6,689 nucleotides of DNA from an archaeon (GTDB taxonomy: Archaea; Asgardarchaeota; Hermodarchaeia; Hermodarchaeales; Hermodarchaeaceae), in the NCBI GenBank assembly GCA_016550415.1, contig JABXGU010000771.1, forward strand, positions 1 through 6,689, written 5' to 3'. The position numbers were made by a program, and so were the translations under genes. The notes beneath the pieces are model-generated. The model was given only the letters and a program-made list of their open reading frames with translations, ran no database searches and had not been told where the DNA came from. This document shows positions 1 to 5,353 of the stretch, one piece after another (position 1 is the first letter of the stretch; each line of letters starts with the position of its first letter).

Positions 1-166
1 GATCAAATTGCAGGTCATTGCTATCCGATTTCAAATTAATCAACTAATTATCACTTAATAGCCATTCGAGGTTGAGTATAGTCCTGTTATTGAATTCTCT
101 TTCTTCCTTTACATTTTTCTAGAGGCTGTCTTTAGCATTAACGATTTTAGTCGAAAAATGGACTTA

Positions 167-230
167 TTTTTTTTCTAATATGTCATTTTTCCCTTTATAT
201 GTCCTTTCTGTGCCTTATACTTGTTTTTTT
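167..230 (+). terminator. Run of oligo-T tracts, possible terminator of a gene left of the window
   Basis: Plus-strand T runs occur at 167-174 (eight T), 186-190 and 224-230 (seven T), in a very AT-rich stretch. Archaeal RNA polymerase commonly terminates at such T-rich tracts without a strong hairpin, so they could end transcription entering from the left. Bases 1-166 have stops in all three plus frames by base 58 and no recognisable coding sequence, so the upstream gene cannot be named. The stretch may equally be plain AT-rich spacer. Confidence 0.25.
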
Positions 231-237
231 ACGTTTT

Positions 238-273
238 CAGCTTTATTTACAGCTTCTTTTCCAGCTTTATATT
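238..273 (+). repeat. Three tandem imperfect 12-bp repeats (CAGCTT...)
   Basis: Three 12-base units start at 238, 250 and 262: CAGCTTTATTTA, CAGCTTCTTTTC and CAGCTTTATATT. Each begins with CAGCTT, and units 1 and 3 share the first nine bases. The array ends 36 bases before the GTG chosen for the small gene at 310 and overlaps its possible TATA box. It could be a set of regulator sites or a simple local duplication in T-rich DNA. Confidence 0.55.
265..273 (+). promoter_or_regulatory. Possible TATA box for the small gene at 310
   Basis: CTTTATATT lies in the third 12-bp repeat unit. An archaeal start about 25 bases downstream of its centre would fall near 295, giving a leader of about 15 bases that just includes the ribosome site at 300-305. 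Other TATA-like strings (TTTATATG at 194-201, CATATAAC at 287-294) fit the gene start less well. Confidence 0.3.
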
Positions 274-299
274 CAATTCAAGAAAGCATATAACAAAAC

Positions 300-305
300 G
301 GTGAT
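300..305 (+). promoter_or_regulatory. Ribosome binding site that decides the start of the small gene
   Basis: GGTGAT matches the complement of the archaeal 16S rRNA 3' end (GATCACC) and sits four bases before the GTG at 310. This is why the start is placed at 310 and not at the in-frame ATG at 199, which has no such site and would add an AT-driven, low-complexity N-terminus. Confidence 0.6.
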
Positions 306-309
306 TCTT

Positions 310-465
310 GTGACTATCAGAAACTTCATAGACAATCATCGAAGGCTAATCGTCGCTAGTATGTTCCTGGTCCTCTTGCTGGTTATCCAAGTTTGCTTAA
401 TCCAAGGTGGGATTCTGCTACAGGCAGATCCTGGTGGGAATCCACCCACACCTAGTTGGCCATAG
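310..465 (+). CDS. Small secreted or membrane peptide, 51 aa, unknown function
   Basis: I do not recognise this protein. From the GTG at 310 it has 51 residues: a basic N-terminus (R4, H10, R11, R12), a hydrophobic stretch from about L13 to I31, then GGILLQA and the tail DPGGNPPTPSWP. This is the n-h-c layout of a signal peptide, with L-Q-A at residues 37-39 as a possible signal peptidase I site; cleavage would release a 12-residue Pro/Gly-rich peptide. If uncut, it would be a single-span membrane protein with a short outer tail. An in-frame ATG at 199 would give 88 residues, but the ribosome site at 300-305 supports GTG 310. It converges on the response-regulator gene, with a 118-base gap that holds no other gene. 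The coding call rests on the ribosome site and the signal-like layout; a chance ORF cannot be excluded at this length. Confidence 0.5.
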   Translation: MTIRNFIDNHRRLIVASMFLVLLLVIQVCLIQGGILLQADPGGNPPTPSWP

Positions 466-583
466 CAAATAAATTAACAGCTAAATTAGATCATCTGGAC
501 CAGTCGATATTAGTAGATATTATGCTAACTTCCATCCTCAACAACATCTGCCCACATTGAGCAGTCCCAGAATAGCAGGATTT

Positions 584-964
584 CTAATTCCCTTTTTCAT
601 CTTCAATTCCAAGAATGGTATTAAGAGTGGAAAGTAATTCAGATAGCCGCAAAGGCTTAGTCTTGAAGTCTGTTGCTCCTGCTGCCAATGCCTTTGGCCT
701 GGCCATTAAATCAGCACTGAGAAAGAGAATCAGACATTCTGGGTCTAGCTGTTTTAGTTTCTTTGTGGCAGATATCCCATCCATGCGAGGCATACGCTGA
801 TCCATCAACACTAAATCCGGTTTTGGATTCAAATGTGTGTAAGTGTTAACAGCATCAAGTCCATCGAAGGCTGAAGCTATGATGGAATGCCCAACCATCG
901 GTAGAAGCTTATTGTATGTCTGATGTATCATTTGATCATCATCAACGAGAAGTATCGTTGCCAT
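584..964 (-). CDS. Single-domain response regulator (CheY-like receiver)
   Basis: This is a 126-residue receiver domain with no output domain. The acidic pocket is D8/D9/D10, the phosphate-accepting aspartate is D55 in LVLMDQRMPRMDG, the switch Ser/Thr position is S83 and the conserved lysine is K103 followed by P104. The domain fills the whole protein. Its ATG lies inside the 3' end of the upstream histidine kinase gene, overlapping by 23 bases in another frame, so the two are surely cotranscribed and probably translationally coupled; GTGGGGA, six bases before the start, can serve as ribosome site. The kinase is its likely phosphodonor. With no DNA-binding or enzymatic domain, it must act by contact with a partner or pass the phosphate on; stand-alone receivers are common in archaea. 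The cellular target cannot be read from this window. Confidence 0.93.
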   Translation of the reverse strand: MATILLVDDDQMIHQTYNKLLPMVGHSIIASAFDGLDAVNTYTHLNPKPDLVLMDQRMPRMDGISATKKLKQLDPECLILFLSADLMARPKALAAGATDFKTKPLRLSELLSTLNTILGIEDEKGN

Positions 965-3900
965 TCTCTATCCCCACGGGTATTTCAATATTGAAATTAG
1001 CACCTTGTGTATGGTCACCCTTTACGCGGTCCGAAACCCAAATTTTACCGCCATATCGGTCCACGATTTGCTGTACTAAGACCAGCCCAATTCCCCAGCC
1101 ATAAACGCCTTGTTCACCTATAAATCGGGTTAAAATCTTATCCTTTTCTTCATTTGTGATTCCTGGACCTCGATCTTTTATCTGAATTCTCAAGAATCCT
1201 TTTCTTCTGCTACGTCCTACAAGGACATCAATAATGACCTTCTCTTTTGAATCAAATTTGATAGCATTATGAAGAATATTGAAGAAAACCTCAACAAGTA
1301 AACCATCTGCTAGTACGAAGTGTTCTCCTTCTTGAAGCTTCATATTCAATTCAAGCCTTTTATTTGGAAATGAACGTCTTGCGGCTTCAATTGCTGCTGT
1401 AAGTGCAAGGTGCAAATCCCTGCTTCCTAAAGTAGGCATGTTTTCTTCAAAACTCTGAAAGCGCTTAACATTATCAATCAGTTGTGCGCTCCGTTCAACC
1501 TGCGCTAAAGCTATTTCAACTGCTTCTCGTAACTGGGGGTGAAGGTCTGGATTATAGAGAAGTAGCTCAAGGGATGACATTAACCCTTGATTAATATTAG
1601 TAAGGTCATGACCCATAAGATCGACTAGGAATTCTGCTCGATGACGAGCTTCCCGTAAACCTGCTTCTGCCTCCTTCTTTTCTGTTATATCCTCAAGGCT
1701 ACCTTGATAATATTGTATTGTTCCATCTGGTCTCTTGATGACTCTAGCGCTATCTCTTACCCAAATAATCCTGCCATCTAGTCGACGGAACCTAGCTTCA
1801 AAACCATGTACAATACCATTCTGTTTCAACAAGCTTATCTCTTGCTCTCGTGTCTCTTTATCAACGAAGAATTTAGCTGCATTAATGGCAATAAGGTCTT
1901 CTCTATTTTTGGCACCTACTAGGTGGACCATTGCAGAATTTACTTCCAAAATTTTCCCATCTGGGCTAGTGCGATAGAGTCCAATAGGGACTGCATTAAA
2001 AAGACTTCTATACCGGGCTTCTGACACCTTGAGAGCCTGTTCTCCTTGAGCTTGCTCCTCTTCAATATCTAGAAGGTAGAGTGCATAGGAAATATCTTCT
2101 GCCACTTCCCGGAAAAGGGAAATTTCCTCTTCACCAATCATCTCTCTAGGAACTGAGACTGTTAAAATTCCATTAACTCGATCTTGATGAGCGAGCCTAG
2201 TTGTCAAAGCACATTTATCATGGAACTGTTTAGCTACAGGGCAATCAGTGCAAGTCTCGGATATCTGAATTATATGAATACCTGCTTTTTTGAAGGCCTT
2301 TTTGGTACAATAAGATAATTTGCCCTGTTTCATCTCTTGAACTATATGTTGAAACTCTTCGTCTATGAATGCAGAAGTCGCAGTTTTAAAAGATCCATCT
2401 TCATCAACTAATACTATCCACGCATTATAATAACTCCGTTTTTCAACAAGGATGTCACAGGCTTTTTTCAATAGTTTTTCTCGATTCCTCTCCCGTACAA
2501 TCAATTGGTTCACATTGCGAATGGCTTGTAAGGTGTTGTGAAGATATTGCAGGTGCTCTTCCATTTGCCAACGTTCAGTAATGTCTTGCACCGTACCAAT
2601 CATCCTTATTGGCTTTCCAGCTTTGTCAAAGGTTACTTCAGCTTTCTCATGGACAACACGCTCGATTCCATCTGGAAGAACAATGCGGTGATCGATACTG
2701 TAAGGTTTATTTTCATAAAGGGCTTCATTGACTGAACTCTTTACAAATTCACGATCATCTGGATGCACAGATTCTAAAAACGCGTCATATGTGGCACCAA
2801 ATTCCTGAGGTTTTAGCCCAAAGATTCTGTAGATTTCATCTGACCATAATAATTCATTGGTGATGATGTTCCAATCCCAATTTCCCATGTTAGCGATACG
2901 TTGAGCTTCCGCCAAACTAGCTTCACTTTGTTTCAAACGTTCCGCTGCTGCATTCTGTTCTGTAATGTCTTCACCTGAACTCAATGTACCGATAATATCA
3001 CCTTTTTCATTTCGAAGAACTGTGTTGTGCCAAGAAATAAGGCGTTCCTCGCCATTCTTTGTGACTACGGGATTTTCATAGTATTCAACCGGTTTGATTT
3101 CACCAGTCATGAGCTTTTTGAAGACACTTTTGACTTCTTTTCGGAGGAGTTTTGGAATGCATGTGTCAAACCAGTTCTTTCCTAGGAGTACAGATTCGGT
3201 ATAGTTGAGAATTTCACAACCCTTTTGATTGATGAGGATAATCTTACCAGAAGTATCTAGAACTACAAACATAAAACCTGCTACATCTAGATACATCTGT
3301 GCTTTGTCTCGCTCACTCTTAAGCTCTGCCTTTGCTCGAAGCGAGAATATTCCGTAAGCAAGATCATTTGTTAATTGTTCAAGTAAATAAACTTCTTCTG
3401 GGTTAAATGCGTCTGTGGAAGCTGAATAGATTGTAAGTGTTCCAATCGTCTGATTATTGGAGTGTAGTGGTAATGCTATAAGTGATGCATAACCCCTAGC
3501 TATTGCTTCTGCGCGCCAAGGAGATAGTGACGGATCTGTAATGATATTTTTGGCAATTTGGGGTTTACCGGTGCGAATTGCAATTCCTACGGGTCCACGA
3601 CCCCTAGTAGTATCTGCCCAGGTGATATTGAGTGTTTTAAGATAGCCGTTTTCAAAGCCTTTAAAGGCGACAGGGCGAACAGTCTTAGCCGCATCACTCT
3701 CTGCATAGCCAACCCATGCGAAACGATAGCCTCCCGTCTCGATGAGTGTTTTACACACTTCTTGAAGAAGAGTTGATTCATCGGTTGCACGCACCAATGT
3801 TTCATTGCAAAGAGAAAGCACCCGAAGCGCTCTATTGGTTCTCAACAGTATTTCTTGTGCCTGTTTCCGCTCAGTGATGTCAATACAAATGCCCAACACA

Positions 3901-4277
3901 TCATGCATTTTGCCTTTTTCGGTAATGGGTGTAAGGTGTAATTCGATGATTCTTATCTCGCCATCCTTAGTTTTCCATTCGGTGCCAATATGAGATGATG
4001 GCTCACCTTTGAATACGCCTTTAAATGCTCGAATGGCATCTTCTTGTAGGGATTCTGGGATTAAGAGCGTGAAAAAGGATTTACCTAAGACTTCATTGCG
4101 GTTATAACCTGTTATTTCCTCACAATATCGATTGAATAATTTGATGTGTCCCTGCTTATCTAATGCCACAATTGGGACAGCAGCAGTCTCAATCAAAGCT
4201 TCAAAACGGTGTAACTTTGGCATCCTTTGTTTCAAACGTTTTGGTGATTTTCTAGTTTTGCTTTTTGCATCCGCCAT
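942..4277 (-). CDS. Soluble multi-PAS/GAF sensor histidine kinase
   Basis: A large cytoplasmic sensor kinase. Residue numbers count from the upstream ATG at 4289 (1115 aa); the likelier start is the ATG at 4277, four codons in, because GGTGA lies five bases before it while ATG 4289 has no ribosome site. Order: PAS1 about 26-140, GAF1 about 150-318, PAS2 about 330-445, PAS3 about 460-573 (GNWDWN start, PAS_3-like), GAF2 about 585-742, PAS4 about 752-870, phosphoacceptor helices about 880-945, HATPase about 955-1105. Each PAS ends in a D-I-T-E linker. H894 in GHDLTNINQG is the phosphoacceptor; the proline usual in bacterial H-boxes is absent. The ATPase has N-box N1004/N1008, G1 box DRGPGI (1039-1044) and G2 box GWGIG (1064-1068), so it looks active. 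There is no membrane span, hence an intracellular signal. GAF2 carries C661, C680, C683 and C693. The 3' end overlaps the receiver gene, its likely partner. The ligands of the sensor domains cannot be told from sequence. Confidence 0.95.
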   Translation of the reverse strand: MADAKSKTRKSPKRLKQRMPKLHRFEALIETAAVPIVALDKQGHIKLFNRYCEEITGYNRNEVLGKSFFTLLIPESLQEDAIRAFKGVFKGEPSSHIGTEWKTKDGEIRIIELHLTPITEKGKMHDVLGICIDITERKQAQEILLRTNRALRVLSLCNETLVRATDESTLLQEVCKTLIETGGYRFAWVGYAESDAAKTVRPVAFKGFENGYLKTLNITWADTTRGRGPVGIAIRTGKPQIAKNIITDPSLSPWRAEAIARGYASLIALPLHSNNQTIGTLTIYSASTDAFNPEEVYLLEQLTNDLAYGIFSLRAKAELKSERDKAQMYLDVAGFMFVVLDTSGKIILINQKGCEILNYTESVLLGKNWFDTCIPKLLRKEVKSVFKKLMTGEIKPVEYYENPVVTKNGEERLISWHNTVLRNEKGDIIGTLSSGEDITEQNAAAERLKQSEASLAEAQRIANMGNWDWNIITNELLWSDEIYRIFGLKPQEFGATYDAFLESVHPDDREFVKSSVNEALYENKPYSIDHRIVLPDGIERVVHEKAEVTFDKAGKPIRMIGTVQDITERWQMEEHLQYLHNTLQAIRNVNQLIVRERNREKLLKKACDILVEKRSYYNAWIVLVDEDGSFKTATSAFIDEEFQHIVQEMKQGKLSYCTKKAFKKAGIHIIQISETCTDCPVAKQFHDKCALTTRLAHQDRVNGILTVSVPREMIGEEEISLFREVAEDISYALYLLDIEEEQAQGEQALKVSEARYRSLFNAVPIGLYRTSPDGKILEVNSAMVHLVGAKNREDLIAINAAKFFVDKETREQEISLLKQNGIVHGFEARFRRLDGRIIWVRDSARVIKRPDGTIQYYQGSLEDITEKKEAEAGLREARHRAEFLVDLMGHDLTNINQGLMSSLELLLYNPDLHPQLREAVEIALAQVERSAQLIDNVKRFQSFEENMPTLGSRDLHLALTAAIEAARRSFPNKRLELNMKLQEGEHFVLADGLLVEVFFNILHNAIKFDSKEKVIIDVLVGRSRRKGFLRIQIKDRGPGITNEEKDKILTRFIGEQGVYGWGIGLVLVQQIVDRYGGKIWVSDRVKGDHTQGANFNIEIPVGIENGNDTSR

Positions 4278-4281
4278 TGGA

Positions 4282-4298
4282 TTCACCATATAGGTGAA
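4282..4298 (-). promoter_or_regulatory. Perfect palindrome over the kinase ribosome site
   Basis: TTCACC-ATATA-GGTGAA on the plus strand is a perfect 6+5+6 inverted repeat. In the kinase mRNA (minus strand) the downstream arm contains GGTGA (4287-4283), the ribosome site for ATG 4277, and the loop contains most of the alternative ATG at 4289. A folded hairpin would hide the ribosome site; as DNA, the same palindrome could be an operator. Function is inferred. Confidence 0.45.
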
Positions 4299-4316
4299 CT
4301 CATTCTATACTGGGTT

Positions 4317-4353
4317 GGGAAGATAACTTCCCATAAGCCCGCCCTATCTTCCC
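4317..4353 (-). promoter_or_regulatory. GGGAAG/CTTCCC repeat set upstream of the kinase gene
   Basis: On the minus strand GGGAAGATA (4353-4345) is perfectly complementary to TATCTTCCC (4325-4317). A second GGGAAG (4332-4327) can pair with the same CTTCCC (4322-4317) across a four-base loop. The two GGGAAG copies are 21 bp apart, about two helical turns. This could be an operator for a dimeric regulator or, if transcribed, two mutually exclusive RNA hairpins in the kinase leader. It lies between possible TATA boxes and the start codon. Confidence 0.45.
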
Positions 4354-4354
4354 G

Positions 4355-4397
4355 CTTTATATGGATTCGAATGATTGCATTTATAGTTTTTTATAAA
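4355..4397 (-). promoter_or_regulatory. TATA-like elements for the kinase-receiver operon
   Basis: Three minus-strand candidates are TTTATAAA (4397-4390), TATAAA (4385-4380) and ATATAAAG (4362-4355). Starts about 25 bases downstream would fall near 4367, 4356 and 4333. The first two would place the whole GGGAAG repeat set in the leader RNA; the last would place it across the transcription start. Which one is used cannot be told from sequence. Confidence 0.35.
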
Positions 4398-4437
4398 GGC
4401 TACTTATCGGCATATGATTTTTGAAAGTCTTAGAAAG

Positions 4438-4496
4438 AAAAAATAATGTTTTCATTAAGATAGTAAAAAAACTGTTATTAGAAAAGAAAGAAAAGG
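4438..4496 (-). terminator. T-rich terminator tracts downstream of the ferredoxin gene
   Basis: Reading the minus strand past the ferredoxin stop, a CCCTTTTCTTTCTTTTC tract (4496-4480) is followed by seven T (4471-4465) and six T (4443-4438). Repeated T tracts within 90 bases of a stop fit archaeal intrinsic termination. They separate the ferredoxin transcript from the kinase operon promoter, so the two are probably independent units although on the same strand. Confidence 0.45.
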
Positions 4497-4524
4497 GAGC
4501 TAGTCGATGCTAAGGACCGAGTTC

Positions 4525-4710
4525 TTATTCCAGTTTAACTGCACTTTCCGGGCAATTCTCGACACAGCTCTCGCATTCAACGCAATCGTCAGGATTTATC
4601 ACTTTAGACTTATTGTCTTCTAGTGTAAAGCATTCACTGGGACAGACATCCACACAGGTCCCACATCCAGTGCATTTATCCTTGTCAATAACGGGAGGCA
4701 TGTTATTCAT
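4525..4710 (-). CDS. 2[4Fe-4S] dicluster ferredoxin
   Basis: A small cytoplasmic electron carrier. From the ATG at 4710 it has 61 residues and two classic cluster motifs: C13-x2-C16-x2-C19-x3-C23-P and C43-x2-C46-x2-C49-x3-C53-P. Each motif gives three ligands to one cluster, and its last Cys (C23 or C53) goes to the other. C27 is an extra cysteine not needed as a ligand. The acidic surface (many D and E) fits a low-potential ferredoxin that shuttles electrons between oxidoreductases. The frame is open up to an ATG at 4782, but the added 24 residues do not resemble the family and begin next to a TATA-like TTTAAAA; ATG 4710 or 4701 (starting MPPVID) fits the family's usual start. No clear ribosome site decides between these two. 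It diverges from ridA. Its redox partner is not identifiable here. Confidence 0.92.
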   Translation of the reverse strand: MNNMPPVIDKDKCTGCGTCVDVCPSECFTLEDNKSKVINPDDCVECESCVENCPESAVKLE

Positions 4711-4783
4711 CTTCACATCTTTTGTAGGTCCTATCATAGCAGTCTGCCATGTTAGGTATGCATCAACAAGGCAGACAAGCATC

Positions 4784-4790
4784 TTTTAAA
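4784..4790 (-). promoter_or_regulatory. Possible TATA box for the ferredoxin gene
   Basis: TTTAAAA on the minus strand, inside an AAAATTTAAAAG context. A start about 25 bases downstream would be near 4761, leaving a leader of about 50 bases to ATG 4710 and placing the distal ATG at 4782 outside the transcript. Confidence 0.3.
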
Positions 4791-4838
4791 TTTTACACAG
4801 AATCGATGTTTTTCCTTAGAGTAGTTCTTCTGATTGGA

Positions 4839-4848
4839 TTATTAAAAG
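4839..4848 (+). promoter_or_regulatory. Possible TATA box for ridA
   Basis: TTATTAAAAG is the best TATA-like string in the divergent ferredoxin-ridA spacer. A start near 4870 would give a leader of about 44 bases with the ribosome site close to its end. Confidence 0.25.
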
Positions 4849-4903
4849 TAAAAGTAATAAGCTGGATTCCTGAACTCCTATTATTTCCCATCTAACAAAT
4901 GGT

Positions 4904-4908
4904 GTGAT
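4904..4908 (+). promoter_or_regulatory. Ribosome binding site of ridA
   Basis: GTGAT, five bases before ATG 4914, matches the archaeal anti-Shine-Dalgarno complement and supports this start. Confidence 0.5.
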
Positions 4909-4913
4909 TCCAA

Positions 4914-5309
4914 ATGACTTCACACAAAAACTCCATCTTTACAAAAGAGGCACCATCACCAGTGGGTCCATATAGTCAGGGCATCCGCGTGGGTAACCTA
5001 GTCTTCATTTCAGGTCAAATACCCATCAACCCAGATACCGGCAAACTAATCGAGGGCTCAATGCAAGAACAGACACGGCACTGCATGGATAATATCAAGG
5101 CAATCCTTGCTGCTGCTGGTGGGTCACTCAAGGATTTAGTTAGAATCACAATTTATCTCACAAATATGGCAGACTTCTCAGCTGTTAACGAAGTTTATGC
5201 CAACTATTTCGATCTAGATCCTCCTGCTCGAACCACCATCCAAGTTGCTGCATTACCAAAAGGTGCAGCCATAGAAATTGATGCGATTGCTTATCTTCCC
5301 AGCAGCTAA
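4914..5309 (+). CDS. ridA: RidA family 2-iminobutanoate/2-iminopropanoate deaminase
   Basis: A full-length RidA/YjgF/UK114 protein of 131 residues. The family forms cytosolic trimers with active sites at subunit interfaces and hydrolyses reactive enamines and imines, such as those released by PLP-dependent threonine or serine dehydratases, to keto acids and ammonia. Visible marks are the APSPVGPYSQG start with Y20, FISGQIP (31-37), the conserved PARTTIQVAALPKGAAIEID block with R106, which matches the carboxylate-binding arginine of E. coli RidA (R105), and E121, which matches E120. The cysteine two residues after that arginine in E. coli is threonine here, a change that also occurs in other family members. 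The ATG is supported by a GTGAT ribosome site five bases upstream. The gene is followed after 44 bases by a nitronate monooxygenase-like gene on the same strand. Deaminase activity is inferred from the intact active-site residues. Confidence 0.95.
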   Translation: MTSHKNSIFTKEAPSPVGPYSQGIRVGNLVFISGQIPINPDTGKLIEGSMQEQTRHCMDNIKAILAAAGGSLKDLVRITIYLTNMADFSAVNEVYANYFDLDPPARTTIQVAALPKGAAIEIDAIAYLPSS

Positions 5310-5317
5310 TACATCTG

Positions 5318-5330
5318 TTTAAACTTAAAT
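5318..5330 (+). promoter_or_regulatory. TATA-like element, possible leaderless promoter of the flavoenzyme gene
   Basis: TTTAAACTTAAAT lies between the ridA stop and the next ATG. A start about 25-28 bases past its centre would fall at or next to the ATG at 5354. No GGTGA-like ribosome site precedes that ATG, which fits a leaderless transcript in addition to, or instead of, readthrough from ridA. Confidence 0.35.
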
Positions 5331-5353
5331 CCTCTAACAACACCTTCTACGGT

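Noticed and set aside
143..174. Hairpin ATTTT/AAAAT plus T run as a bacterial-type terminator
   Set aside because: Stem of only five A-T pairs; not a credible intrinsic hairpin. Only the T tract itself was kept, at low confidence.
199..309. N-terminal extension of the small gene to ATG 199 (88 aa)
   Set aside because: No ribosome site, a low-complexity L/F/Q/Y composition driven by T-rich repeats, and a strong GGTGAT site ahead of GTG 310.
3587..3805. Alternative-frame 72-residue ORF inside the kinase gene
   Set aside because: Lies entirely within the GAF1 coding region on the same strand; no recognisable domain.
4711..4782. N-terminal extension of the ferredoxin to ATG 4782
   Set aside because: The extra 24 residues are unlike ferredoxins and the distal ATG abuts the likely TATA box.
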